This document shows, piece after piece, positions 11,600 to 24,899 of a stretch of DNA of 64,000 nucleotides. The stretch is from NCBI GenBank assembly GCA_963920665.1, contig OY987266.1, positions 23,982,248-24,046,247 on the forward strand, in the 5' to 3' direction. A model generated the notes under the pieces. The model was not told where the DNA came from and did not search any database. It worked only from the letters and a program-made list of their open reading frames with translations. The stretch comes from Straminergon stramineum (taxonomy: Eukaryota > Streptophyta > Bryopsida > Hypnales > Calliergonaceae). Both the position numbers and the translations under genes were made by a program. Position 1 is the stretch's first letter. Each line of letters begins with the position of its first letter.

Positions 11600-14300
11600 T
11601 CACAAGTATTTAAATACTGCCATACTAGAAACCATTAGAGAAACCTTTTCTTTGTATGTTTGAAAAATGCCCTTGCATGTGGAAGTGATTTGGGTTATTT
11701 AATTTCATAAAAGTATTAGAGAAAATTAGTCAAAATTCTTTAGTTTGACTTCTTGAGAATACCCTTAGTAATAGTTATAAGAAAACAAAAAATTTAGAAT
11801 AGTTTCCCTTTGTTAGAATTGTTAAAATTATTCCTAGGAGAGAGTCTCCATTAGATTAGAATACTTTAGCTTACTTAGCTTAAATTTATTCCAACCCCCC
11901 CCCCCAAAAAAAATCAAATTTAAAGTTGGAAAACCAACAAAACCCGATAGTAGTGTTTGATATTTAGATTAGAATCCACTACGAACCAATTGAGAGCAAA
12001 ACATCATGACCAATAGACCAATATGAACAGGATGACCAACATGAGGATAGGGTACTAGGGGATGGAACCAAAGATGCTAACCAACTACGCCTTGCCATGT
12101 GGCGGGAGTTCGTAGAATGAGCTAAGGAGCAATCGGGAACCGAACGAGCTAGGGAGCGAAGAGCCAAGGTACAGGGTGATCAGAATTGAACTACACAACT
12201 CCAAAGTTAGGAAACTAGTTCGGTATAAACTGGTTCTCTCAAAAAACTTATAAGTAATTAAGCCAAGCAATGGTAGCCACACTCACAATTTTAGTTTTTA
12301 CTAAAAATTTGCTTAAAATTCTCACTTTCTTCCATAGCCACAAGAAGTTCTTATACTTAGCATCTATTGCAAAAAGAAAGAGTAATGAATCAACATAACA
12401 AATGAGAGAGATGAAGTAGAGGAAAGCTTGAGAATTTGGAAGAAAAAAGGTGACGAGAGACAAAGAATCTTTACAATTAATAAGGTATGAAAACTTAGAT
12501 TTGATTTGATATTTTATTTCATATACTATTCATTAAACTGTTGGTTAGTCATTAATTAGGATTCCTATAGGGATTAGTAGGTTAGACTTTGGCTATGTTT
12601 TATTTTATTAGGCCTAATAAGCCAAATAGATAAAACAAAACACCAACTAATATCTTTTGGATGATTGGGAAAATTACAAAATAATAATTATTTATTAGAT
12701 TTGATTTGATTTAGCGGATTTAAAGGTTTTCGATATTAAAAAAATTACTAATTAATTAGGAATTGTCTTAAATACAACCAAAATTAATAAAAACGTATAA
12801 CTATTAGTAGAAAAAGCAACTTCAAAACAAAAACACAACAACAAACAAGGATTATTTTCAAATTGCACCATGGACTAGCAAAAATAGAGGAGGGAACGGG
12901 TTACTATGAAATAATTCATTTCGTAGTCCTTAAGAATGGTACAATCGACTCATTTATAGACAAGGTATGTTCAGTTCTTCTTATTTTGTTTTTCAATTTT
13001 ATGATGATTCAAAAATTCGCTTGATAGGATAAAACTTAGAAAACTTCAAATAACATTAGAAAATTAACCTTAAAAAATTGCAAATTAGATTTTCATTTAG
13101 AAAATAATAAAAAATTTAACTATTTACAATTACATGAACTTTATTTGAAATTTGGATGAAAAGTTGATTATTTTAATCCAAAAAAATCAAACAAGGGAAT
13201 CTTAGAATCTCAAGAGGATTTAGAAATTTTAGATTAATTTAGAAGTACAATTGTTCGTTTAGATTAAGAGTAATAATGAATGAAGTTTAATTTATTAAAC
13301 TTTAAAACAAATTTCATCCATCAATAACTTTTTCATTAGGAGTCTAGTGTTTGAGTGTTCTTCCTTGTTGGAAAGGTAATTTCTGAATTTTTACCTTAAA
13401 AAACATAAAAACCCTAAAAATAATAATTATGGAATAGAAAATTTGATTTAAGTTAGATTAGAAGATAATTAAAAAGAATCTTTAAAAAATCTCTAAGAAA
13501 TCATTTAAATTAGAAATCAATTAGAAAATCTTTCGAGGATTCCAAAACCTATTCTTATTCTAAAATTACTCTAATTTTGAGTAGGAAAAGGTTGAATGAA
13601 GTTTGGTCCTAATTTGGATGAAGTTCTTTGATTATTGGTCAAATCAGATTTAGTCTTAGAATTAGCTAAATAGCAAATTAACATAATTAAAAATTTAACT
13701 CTAAAATTTGGATTTATTTTGATTAGTTTTACTATTTCTAATTGGTGGATGAAGATTGTGAGGTAATTTAAAGGTCAATATTCATCCATTCATTTTTTTC
13801 ACTAGGAAAGTCAAAATTGAACTTGCTTTATCATTCTGGAAAGGACAATTTACATTCTACAAGTTAGGTTAGATTAATTTTAGTTTGCATTCATCTTTTC
13901 ATTAGATATTTGACTTAGTTAACCAAAGTTCAATCATTTTAGAATTTAAGTGATTTGAGTTCAATTAGGATATTACAAACAAAGTGTCCATTGCTTGGAA
14001 GGAGCAAATTGAACTTAGATTAAAAATATCCTAAGATATTGATTAAACAAGCCGCTAGAACCTGTGTACATGTTTTAACTCAGAGATTGCAGTTTAAAAC
14101 ACTCACAAATTCCAAAATTTCCAATGAATTGACCAACATCTCCGAAGCTTAAGGTGTCCAATTGTAGTCAACTTGGACTCTTTTCTTATTTTCTTGAATG
14201 TCCTAATCAACCCTAGCTAGTCAAAACTTTGAGAAAAGTCAAACTCCAAGTTTGAGTTTTTGACCTTTTTCATTGCATTTCAAATCACTAGTTTTTACTT
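11600..14300. other. AT-rich unannotatable stretch
   Basis: About 2.7 kb with only short frames. A homopolymer C run followed by A lies at about 11896-11918. Several copies of a phrase resembling AACTTCATCCATCAATAACT occur from about 13300 onward and continue to 15690. They are too dispersed to define a unit, but suggest a decayed repeat family. Confidence 0.4.
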
Positions 14301-14849
14301 GCAAAATGGGCTGGTGTGAGCGCCAAATTACCCACCCTTGGTAATTCGCGAATACAACCACATTTTGAGTTTTGGCTAAGTGACTCCTACCTTTGGGTGT
14401 CTAAGTGTGGTCCAGTGTGCCTTCCAAGCACTGAATCTTTTTACTAAGTGCCTCAGTGACCCCAAATTTGTAAGATACACTCAATCTACTTCCAATGTTC
14501 TCGCCGACCGAATGGATGACCTACAATATGATCAGGACGGAAACTACGCCACGGCAGAATTAACCTCAGAAACTTCTAGTTCATCTTGTGCCATTTCTAA
14601 AAACCTAAAACTCGGCCCTACCCAACCTTCCTAGCCAAAGTTATGGATGAATGAAGTTTGACTTCTATTCAATTCCTCAAACTTCATCCATCAATTGCCC
14701 CTAGCTCCCTAATTTAGAAAGGTCTAAAATCTTTAGGGATGGGTCACAATAACTCCTACCACCTAAATCTGAAGTTGGGCCCTAATCGGGGATTCCGTCG
14801 AGATTTTCATCCAAGCCTTACCTAAACTTCATCCGCTCATTTTTGCTGA

Positions 14850-15600
14850 CCTATATTGTCATGACCCTTGTCACAACTCTTTGATGGATGAATGCATTTA
14901 TGGATGAGATAAGTTTGATGATTGTGTCATGACTTTCATGTCATGACCTTTGATGGATCAATGCATTGATGGATAACTAATCCATGATGAAATGTGCACT
15001 AGTGGACAAGTAGAGATTGCCTAGAGATAGATTTCTCCAAATGGTGGATTTGTGTGCTGGAGTCAAACAACTCCAATTGGATGACAAGGACACTAGATTG
15101 CTTGGAGATAGATATCTCCAAATGATGGATTTATGTAGTGGAGTTAGACAACTCCACTTGGATGACTAGTGCACTGGATTTAGACAATTCCCAAAGGATG
15201 ATAAGTGTGATGGAATTTGGAGTTAGATAACTCCAAGTAGAAGATCAAGATGTGGATAAGAAATAGATTGCATGAGATATGATCTAGAGAAGTACAACTA
15301 AGACCTTTACTTTAATGGATGGTTCTAAATGGAACCAAGAATAGAAAGCTAAAGATAGAAAAGAAGTCTTAGTCTATTTTAAAGACTAATAGTCTTTATT
15401 GATAGTCTCTAGTATATAAGAAGAGCTTGGGGGTGAGGAGACTATCTTTTGGAGATTGATCTCTCTCTATGGTCGGGTGGTTGGAGCTCTTTGTAAAAAC
15501 ATTTTGTTAATGAGTATATTTTGTGTCATTAATTGGAGTCTATTGTGGGAGGTACATAACATATACTTCAGTATTAACTTTTCTCTCCAGCCCTGGACCC
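14850..15600 (+). mobile_element. Possible solo LTR or LTR fragment
   Basis: The stretch has a TATA-like AGTATATAAG at about 15411, then a CT-rich stretch (GATCTCTCTCTATGG) and a TTGT-rich segment ending in repeated ATTTTGT. This order resembles the promoter and R region of a plant LTR. It also contains an 81-bp tandem repeat. No matching second LTR, primer-binding site or gag-pol frame was found, so this is tentative. Confidence 0.3.
15015..15220. repeat. 81-bp tandem repeat, about 2.5 copies
   Basis: Units start at 15015, 15096 and 15177, each opening GATTGC or a close variant and followed by GAGATAGAT, TCTCCAAATG and ACAACTCCA. The third copy is partial. Confidence 0.85.
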
Positions 15601-15699
15601 TAGTTGGTAGACTCCTCCTAATCTACTTAGTTCTTTGTCAAATTCGGAGTTTAGCTATTCTTCATCCAACTTGGCCCTAAACTTCATCCGGCAATAACT

Positions 15700-17799
15700 T
15701 TCTCAATTTTGGCCCGATTGGGGCGTGCCTTAGGGTTTTGGAAAGCCACGGCTTACTTCTTTATGCTTATGTCACATGAAATGACCTGACCTATGGTCCC
15801 AAGGGTTTGACCTAGGGGTAGGCCTCGGCCCAAGCTACTAGCTTCTAATTAGGGACCAAGGGAAAGTTTGGAGGGGTTTAACACATACCTCGGAACTTGA
15901 GTCATTGATCATGCCCCCTAGAAGCTCTACCTCCTCCACTATGAACTCCCATGCCATGAGACAATGAACCACTGTTCTAATCATAAAATAAATTGGTACA
16001 AGGATTTAATTGTTGATTTTTATCCTATTTTTTTCCTCCTCCTTTCTTTTCTTTCCTCTTGCACTCTAAGGTGGCCCAACTATCCTCCTCTCCAACCTAC
16101 CAAGTCAATCTCAAGGACGTGTCATACTATTCTCCAAGGTTGAGTTACTTCTTACATCCTCTACTTATGTATCACACTTAATCTCGTGGTGATCACCTAA
16201 TTCTAATCTAAGGGCTTAAGTAAGCCTCGAGGATTTCCCCTCCTATCTTATCTACTTCTACTCCTAACCTTCAAATTGCCCTCCCTCTTGTCCCACTTTC
16301 ATTCTTTTGTCCGTTTGTTTGTGGCTTAATGATGGTTTACAGGAGATGGGGAGTTGGATTTCCCGCCCTGATGGTTTGTTTAGTGCAGTTGGATGTGTCG
16401 TAGGACTCCTCTTCTCTTCTACCTCGATCACCAAACCGCCCTCTTTTTTTCTCCCACCTTGGACAACTCCCTTCTTCTTTTCAGTCCTAGACATCAACCC
16501 TTTTTTCCTTCAATCCTAGACATCAGCCTTCTTCTCTCAATCTTGGATAGCCCAAAACCCGACCCCTAATGTCGAACCTATAGCCTGACACTTGTACCGA
16601 AACTCCAGAGCTTGACCTCCTTCACTAGACTCCAACCACAAAACCTAGAGCCTGACGGCCTATATCGAAAACCCCAAAACCTACCACCCACCCACCCCGA
16701 AACCCAAACCCGACCCCCAAAGCTCGATGGTTTGTGCCAAGAAACCCAAAACTTGACCCCCCTCCACCCGACTGCCTGTACCAGAACCTTCAAAGTCTGA
16801 CCCCCTACCAGTAGATGCTACCCACTGCGCGGTACCTAACTTGGTGCCCCCCCCTTCTTCTCCGGGTATTGGGGTGCTAAGGGTGTGGACTGGGCAGTTG
16901 GGTTGGGGCTAGACTGTTGTTTTTCTTTCCTATTCTAAATTCTTAAAAAAAGGTAGTAAAAGGTCGTGCTATTGCTAGTGGGTGGTGAATTAGGCTTGCA
17001 TAGGCAAAAGCCTCACTCTAACTGTCACTAATTATCCCCTATACCAACCTTAACCTCTAGTTCCTATTTTTTGGGGTCCTAAACCTTGGTTTGTTCCCCA
17101 TGCGTTTTGGAAACTAAACCTTGTGGGGAAAGGGACCACATCGTCCCATAGTTCTCTTGTGAGGTGGTTTTCATGCACTACTAAGACTTTTTATCCCAAG
17201 GGGGTTCAAAGCTTTGTTGTCATTCCCCTTTTAAACACACCGCCAAGACTTTTTATCCCAAAGGGGGTTCAAAGTTTCGCCATACGGTGGGACCCACTAC
17301 CCTCACATCCTCATGTCTCTTACCAAGGAACACCATGTCAATGTTAGGGACAAAGACAAGAGAAGGGGAAGGGACCTTTGACACTCAAAGGGCTAGCCAC
17401 ATGAGTTAGTAGCATAAATGACTTGAACTAAAGGCCCCCCAAAGCGGCATCGCCAATCATTTGGGGGGTTGCTCTAGGATTAGTACACGACAAAGCAAAG
17501 AGAGTGACCAACAAGGGTTCTCAAGGGTAAACACACACAACTTCTAGTAACACGGAAAGTTAGCAAGGCTTCCAAGCTCAAGCCTAAAAGAGTTAGTATT
17601 ATGCTCACTCAAAAGTCAAGGGACCCACAAAGACCTCGCAAGCTTGAAAAACAACAATGGCCAAAAGTGCCCCCAAAACACCGTTGCAAGGCTTGTGGCT
17701 AAAATGCCATAATTCTAATATAAATTGGACCTAACGGATCCAATTACACAAAAGGGGGTGGTGAGAGAGAAGGGGTGCCCTTTCATACTCTTTCCCAAG
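15700..17799. other. Repeat-derived spacer with pyrimidine-rich block
   Basis: About 16500-16850 is C-rich on the plus strand, with recurring AACCCGACCCC- and CCTGAC-like phrases. It gives overlapping low-complexity frames on both strands that I do not regard as genes. The phrase AAGACTTTTTATCCCAAG is directly repeated near 17186 and 17252. No conserved domain was seen. Confidence 0.4.
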
Positions 17800-18690
17800 C
17801 ACCCACCTCTCCTCATTCATCTAAGTTAACCTTATCTTCTTGAATTTTCATCTCAAAATTAAGGTTTTCATCCTATATTGGCCCACTAAGCTAACTTTTG
17901 GAGATTAACTCCGAATTGCAAACGAATTGTGCCATTAGCTTCAGAAGGCCATTTTCAATACATCGGAATCCCCTCCCCCTTTTCTATCTTCAAAAATGCA
18001 ACGAAACCTAGCGCCAACTTAACATTAAAACTTGGGAAAAATCCCAACTTTTTGAGGTTGATGTTTCTAGCAAAAGTAACTAGCCTAGGCTCCTAAGTAG
18101 GTATGGGGGAGTGAGAAAAGACCTATTTTGGGCCCCATTCCAATTTCGCATGCTCATGCCCTGCCGGTCAAACCCGTCGTGGACTTTAAATTTCGTTAAT
18201 TGTTAGAGAATTTGGTAGGTTTGGGTACTTCTAACTATCAGAATGTTGTGAAACTTGTTGAGGCATCTTATTAACATAAGAGAAGCTATAATAATTTTTA
18301 GCGGGAATTTACCGCTACCTAGGGAATTTCTAGGAATTTCCCATCGCAGGTTTGAGTCATTGACCGTCTGGAAAGACATCTTCTAACTATCAAAAAATTC
18401 CGAAACTTTTCGTGGAACCTCCCATGGGATTGCATGACACATGTGTAGGCTCATATTTTTACTCTACACATCGGCCTAGGGGGGACAAAATCCACTCCCT
18501 TGTTTAATTTTTAGCAGCCGGGGAATCTTCCACATCGGGGGGAATCTCGGCGAACCGACTTCGCTATTGGTTCCCGGGCATGGTTATAACCCCAAATCAC
18601 CCTCCTTGGACCTCATATTTCTCCACGGTCCCATCTTGGTATTTTCGACATCTGCAAGCCTATAATATTAGAATAAAAGTGAAGCCTAAG
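17800..18690. repeat. Left long terminal inverted repeat of a DNA transposon
   Basis: This roughly 0.9-kb segment matches, in reverse complement, three separated pieces: 53734-54449, 28148-28305 and about 27280-27307. Placed in order, the pieces rebuild one uninterrupted copy. Identity by eye is roughly 90% or higher over the longest piece. The outer limit CACCCACCTCTCC (17800) is clear, but no convincing target duplication could be read beyond it. Because this copy lacks both insertions, it is the unoccupied reference for the elements at 27308 and 28306. Confidence 0.85.
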
Positions 18691-18699
18691 AAGAGCCAT

Positions 18700-20040
18700 C
18701 TTAGAATTGTTCCTAGTTTGCCTTTGTTCCTCACGATTGAGTTCTTAGATTGCGTTCGAAAGCAAGAAGCATGATGGAATGTGGGCACTTTCATATTTCG
18801 CACCAAGGATTTCATCAAGTGGTGCTTGTCATTTGCACTTTGGCGCCAAGTTTCCTGTGTGATGCCTATTGTTGCACTCATTGTCTTCTATGACGTGGCC
18901 ATGCTCGTGGCACACTTATGCGTTGACGCACCTCGATCAACTTGCTTTGATGTTTTTAATAGTAAGAGTTATGTTGAACATGCATTGTAGGAGTTCCTAA
19001 TGCGCCTCCATAGTAGTGGAGGAAGGATGTGTTGGTGACGTACTACATGGTGCTCTAGGACTAGATTAGAAATATTCTAATTTTTTCAAAACAATAGCGC
19101 TGACTTGTTGCCACCGCTGCTCTTCTGGAGCACGGTGCAAAGGAAAAAATCGACTTTCATGCAATGCACTTAAACTGTCCAAGTGTATGAACCAACTTTC
19201 ATGAGCACTAGTAACTACAAATTGAACTTTGGGATGCATCCATTACTGAAGCTTGAAGCTTGACCTTGACCTTCTGCAACATCATGAAACAAATGTGCTT
19301 TATACATATGTCAATTTCCCAATGCAATTCACTAGCACAAGATACTGCTCGACATCATCATTGACAACAACGAAGTCAACACTCACATTCTATTTACATC
19401 ATTGCTAAATCCACTAGGGTGTATGAAGCAAGGATGAAATTGAGAATTTATTTCAACTCAGGTTGTTTCCTCTTCCTCAATCAATGAGCAGATCTTCGGT
19501 TAAAGATTGGGCTCTACCTTCTATCCATAATAACTTGTGCAGCATTGGGAAGTGCGCATCTACGTTTTGCATCTTCATTTGAGCTTGTTGTTGTTTGATT
19601 TTAGAACAACTGTAACTTTTGTATATTGTTGGAGAGATAGTCACTACTTTGTTGCAGGCGATGGTGGCACATTTAGCATTGTCTATGACAATGATTCTGT
19701 TGAAGTTGGAACATGCTTTTGTACTTTCCTTCTCACTCTGGGTTCTATGAGTATGGTTTCTCGATAATGGTTCACAGTCATTGCATTACTACTACCTGGT
19801 ACTTTAGAGAAATGTATTGATAGATCATGCAAGTTGACTTTCGGCCTCTGTGTTGTTTCTTATAGTAAAAAAATTCAACACTGTAGTTTTTTGCATGAGT
19901 GACAATTAGGGACATTGTTATTACCTATGTGGCTTCGAGCTGCTGTTCCAATCTAATGCAAACATTGTCCATTGCATGTTTTAGAAAGGAGATGTTATTG
20001 TTGGCTTCGCTGATTTAACCTTGAATTTTAGAAGTTGCAA
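18700..20040. other. Transposon interior, no clear gene
   Basis: This is the sequence between the left TIR and the first transposase-like exon. Short frames at 18781-18990 and 19537-19767 have no recognisable motif. It may contain the element's promoter or decayed 5' exons. Confidence 0.4.
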
Positions 20041-20042
20041 AG

Positions 20043-23000
20043 ATGTCATCAGATACATCGGATGTATACAAGGTACAAGCTAGAGTGGCTGGAAAATACA
20101 AGCCCCTCATAATTCAAGGTCATCCTCTTCATCAACAACCTTCGAAACTCAGTTTTCCCCCAAAATACAAAGCAAGTGAAATAAATCTTGACTTGTGGCT
20201 CGATGGATCCATTTATCCTTTAGATGCAATCACTAAGAGGCACCCTAAATTTTAGTCACTGCCAGATTTCTTAGAATTCGTAGGTGACAGGGAGAGGGTT
20301 TTACTAGTGTACGTGAAAAATTTGGAAAATGCTTCGAGAAGCACACCACAGTTACTGCGAGAAAGGGACTTGGAGATTTTGGTATTGAGATACCACTTAG
20401 ACGATTTCATGCCGTCATTTGGTAGAGAGCAAATGAACTTCAAGAATCGAAGAGTGCAAGAAGTCTTACTTCTACAAACAAAAAATTGTCATTTGCAAAC
20501 TTATGTGGTTTAGTTACAAAAATGGATCTCTATATTGATAGCAGATCAAAACCTTAGAAATGAACAACTACGCCATGAAATTGAGGCCTGAGATATTTTG
20601 CGCACACACTTAGAGGAGTTGGGTCATGAGAAAGAGCAAGAATTGCATTCTCTAAGGAAGCAACATGAGTGAGAATTTCTTTTCGCCAACAACAGTTCAA
20701 TACAAGCATTATGCAATGTATAGAAATTGGAAGAAAAAATTGGAAGGATGAAGAAGACACCATTTGGGTACAGGAATCAAGTCAAACCTCATAAGGATAT
20801 TCTATCTCTCTCGAAGAATGGAGGTCAAGGTAAAGCAACACATAGGTTGGCAAGAACTATATTCACTCTAGCAACAACTACTAGAATTCAAGAAGAAAAT
20901 TTTGCATTATTTTCCTGCAAATGACTATGTGGAGGCATTGAAGACTAAGTTGAATTGGGGAAGTTGTTTACCTTTCTCATGACAAAAATGGAGTTGCATT
21001 CCCTAATTCAACTCGTAGAACTAAGTGCTACGAGAATGCAAATGGCTAATTCTACCTCAATAAGATTGGTGAGTCCATTGGTCCTCATGAGATCCTTCAA
21101 ACCTACAATGAAGCTGGCATTACTCAGAAAGGATACTCAGTAATCTACAAGAAATTCAAAGAAGGCCTACAATCTGCTGGCAAAAAATTGAGATTGGGAT
21201 GCCTCCCCAATCCTCATAAGGTGTCTAATCTCAGGGTTGACATGAATTCGAAGTTGACAGAGCTCATAGGAGATTTCTATACCATGGATATGGAAGTTCA
21301 AGTTCCATAGAAGAGCAAAGATACAAAGAGACTACATTTGAATCAATTCAACACTTTCTTTGTTGATGTAGAGAGTGTCCAGCGTACTATGGTGAAGCTC
21401 TACAACATCACTCCCACAAGTATGACTTTGAACTCCATGATTTGAAAATGTGAATGACACTTACTTTAAGAAGAAAAACATCAGTAGTTGTGCAAACAAA
21501 TCAATGAATACATGACTCATCATTCATTTCTTGTAGAACCTTAAGTCAATGCTTAATCTTGGTGCAAGGGTACAATCCCATTGAGTAGTTTGAAATGTTG
21601 TCTTCCCTCTTCAATACAAACACCACAAAAGTTAGAACAACTCAAACAAGTATTGCTGTGCAAGTCATGATGACTCATACTAGTTCTTATGGCATTCACA
21701 ATTGACAATTACTATTCCACTATTGTTGTTTGATTGTTATTTACCCCTTTAGTTTCTTTTTTTTCCTAGCTAAACACCACTTCGAATTATAGGTAGCTAC
21801 TTAAATTTGACTTGTGCAAGCATCAACTGTGAAGTTGGTGGTTCTCTACATTAGAAGATTGAAGTTGTTGTGGGGTAGAGAGCTTTGCTGGCATTCGTAA
21901 CTTTGGAGCCTCATAGTACTGGTCAACAACTTTGTCATTTTTGTTTCTTCATATACTACTAGACTTGGAGTCCATCACATATCGCATTGTCGTAGTCAAC
22001 TTCTCTCTATAGTAGGCAAAGTCATTGTGTAAATTTAGTTCAAATTGTTTCCTTGTCTTATCTGAGAGTTGGGCTACTGTAGACATGAATGGTCATGAAC
22101 TCGAAATAAAGATTGCTACAATATTCTCTATAGCAATTTAGTAATGTTGTAGTCATGAAGATTTTTTCAAACGAATTCAATATTGATGCACGTGTGATTA
22201 ATTTGTTTCTATGCAGAGATGAATGGTAATCCTCTAATTTTTGTTCTCAAAATGGACGAAGCAAAAGTAGTGAACAAGTAGAAGATGGAACGCATTAGCA
22301 TTACCATAATGAATCAAGCATTGGACCCCATTGTGACAAAAGACTTAGAAGAATATTTCTCTGTACAAGCTGAAAGAGAGATATGGCCTATTGGGTGTTT
22401 TCAAATTCCAAAAGAGAACTTCGAAATATTGTCAACAATTTTTCAAAGAACACGTATCCCCTTCATCATCCAAGCTCAAAATGATGGCCAAATACTATTT
22501 GTTGATGGGGTCGGAGAATTTCAAGTGGAGTGGCATTTATCCGGTGACATGAAAACAATCAAGGCTCTATATGGACTTGGCAATGGAGCTATTGGACCTT
22601 TCTATTGCATATATTGTAACCAAAAAAAGAGCAAAGACAAAATTGTATCAGGTCCCCAAGCTATTGCAGCTACACAAAAACGAACTCTGACTTGGATTGG
22701 TGGTCTCTTTGCAAGGAATGTGATGGGAAAGCCTGTTTTAGATGTTGCAAGCTTGGCATGATGGAGGCCAATTTTTCCCATTCCACTAGAATGAGTCCAT
22801 GTATGTACATTGCATGGCTTCAACTGAATATGTGAAAAACTCCTACATATGCATTTTCAATTCATTTGGACCATCTGCAATCCTGAGTTGTAGAAAGTTA
22901 CTATCGAAGACCTCTAGAAAGTTCTATCCGCCATTGGAATGCATGGAGGAGATGTTAAAATCTTTGAAGACAAGGATCTATCTGGCAAATCAAACTCTGT

Positions 23001-24520
23001 CCCTAGAAAGCCTTCCCTAAGTGGCTCACATGCTCATAGGCTTTTCAAACCAAGCAGTTCACTTGGAGGTTCTAATAAAGTTTATTAAGACATAGTATTA
23101 GTGGAACGGAACTATTTGGACAATGGCATAGCTTGTCAAGGTCAATTGCAGGTTTGGGTGGCTCTTGAAAAAATGATTCTCTACTTCATAGGGTTGACAC
23201 TAACAACACTACAACAAAATTCATTCAAAGGACTTATGGACAATTTTGGCTGCTTATACATTAAGCATTTTGACGAGCATCACGTCACTCACTACATAGT
23301 ACATAATTCTCTATCCATGAAGATGCACATTTGTTTAGAATGTGAACCTATAGTACTAGATAGCACACATTATTATTACCTGTGAAACTTTGATGACTAG
23401 AAACGCACTTCAGTCTTTGCAGAAGTCCATAAATGAATTGTTGGTGAATCAATAGTACTTGTACAAAGAAAATGAGAACTTTTGATTTCAGGTACAAAAC
23501 ATCATACAAATCAATCATTTATCTATTGGTAAATAATGGAACACAGGTTCTTCATGACCATTGTGAAACAGAACCAACCATCATAGGAATTGCTAAAGAT
23601 GTAAATATGTAACTAACAATTGAAGACATGAAATCTCTGTGACAAGGACAGAAGATGAAAGGTCTATACAAATGCATCCAAAATTGTGACATGCAAGTTC
23701 TGCAACCTCATCACGTATTAGCTGTCCCTAATAAGAAAATGAATCCAATACTAAGGAAGCAAACGAAATTCTTCTTGAATTCTCTCTTTCTATAATAAGT
23801 CAAAATCTTGTAACGCATAAAATAGAATATGAACTTTTAAGTTCAATTAAATTACCACTACCAATGAAGAGCTATCATACTGACAATGACCTCCAACAAG
23901 CAGCCATAACTATGACTATTACGTTTGGAAAATAGAAGCAGTTTATGTCGTTCCCGTTCCTCAAGTTTCTGCCTTTACAAACACCAAGATCTTCAACAAT
24001 AGTGTTCTTCATGTCCTCAACTTCTAATATTGCATCTACTAATGCTCCAAATTCTATCTATGCGCACTCATACTTGTAAACATTTTTTAACTATTGATCT
24101 AATAAGAGACCACAATCTATTGTTGGCTAAGAGACTTCAATGACTAGGAAGGCATTGATCCAAAAATTTTGACCTTGCTTTTGAATTGACCAGCATGTCT
24201 TGGTAAAGCATGGCCTATACTTCATGGAAAGATATGGCTCCCTTTCTATATGGTCATGTCAAGGTATGGAATTCAGTCATCATGCAGCTAAGGCAGCGTA
24301 CCACCAACATACCCAACATGGACTTTCTATTCACAAAAAAAGTCCCATACTACAGACCTATGAGCATTGGTACAGGATTGTACAACATAGGTTTTACAAC
24401 AAACAATATGAAAGTGAAGGCGATAATAATTTGGAATCTGAGGAGTGGATGCAAAGAAGATGTCAAGCTTTAGTGAACTCAAGTGCAGAGGAACATGTAG
24501 TTGCATGGCGAGGGTAGTGC
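20043..24520 (+). pseudogene. Intron-containing transposase-like pseudogene
   Basis: Several coding blocks follow each other on the plus strand. About 20043-20520 reads with one in-frame TAG. About 20960-21450 is a long frame broken only by single stops (after ENANG, after EVQVP and after LNSMI). About 22217-22761 follows a good splice acceptor (TTTCTATGCAG). It carries WHLSGDMKTIKALYGLGNGA followed by CIYCNQ, a zinc-binding-like CxxC. About 22800-23385 includes HGGDVK, LSGKS and HVTHYI, and about 24200-24517 includes QGMEFSHHAAKAAYHQHTQH. This order resembles a poorly characterised group of intron-bearing DDE-type transposon proteins in plants and animals; that match is from memory and not verified. 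Many stops fit C-to-T change. Exon edges are approximate. Confidence 0.55.
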
Positions 24521-24899
24521 ACTCGTGTAGGGAGTCGTTGCATACGAAACACAACTGAGATTGGTGAATGAAGAATAACAACAAAAAGAATATACATACC
24601 TGACCTACTCTAGTTCTGGTACAACTCGAAGGACTTTGGGTACGATTATGTTAGCTACTTTTTGTTTATTTTCCTTCTAGATGTTGACCTACAAAAACAA
24701 ACCATTGTGTTAGTTGTTATAGTTACACGGAGAAAGCCAATGCACAGCATACAACGTTTGCAATATGCATGTTTGGGTTGTAAAGGACTACTACAGTGTG
24801 CAAAATTAAAAAAAGGAATGATTTTGAATTAAGCACACATTTCCTCATTAGTTAATGGAACTCACAATATCAACATCTATAACATTGTAGAGCCCAAAG

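Noticed and set aside
11335..11613. Two opposite-strand frames with the same peptide
   Set aside because: They are the two arms of a perfect hairpin read in opposite directions.
16264..16800. Overlapping Pro/Gly/Trp-rich frames on both strands
   Set aside because: Pyrimidine-rich low-complexity DNA with no domain.
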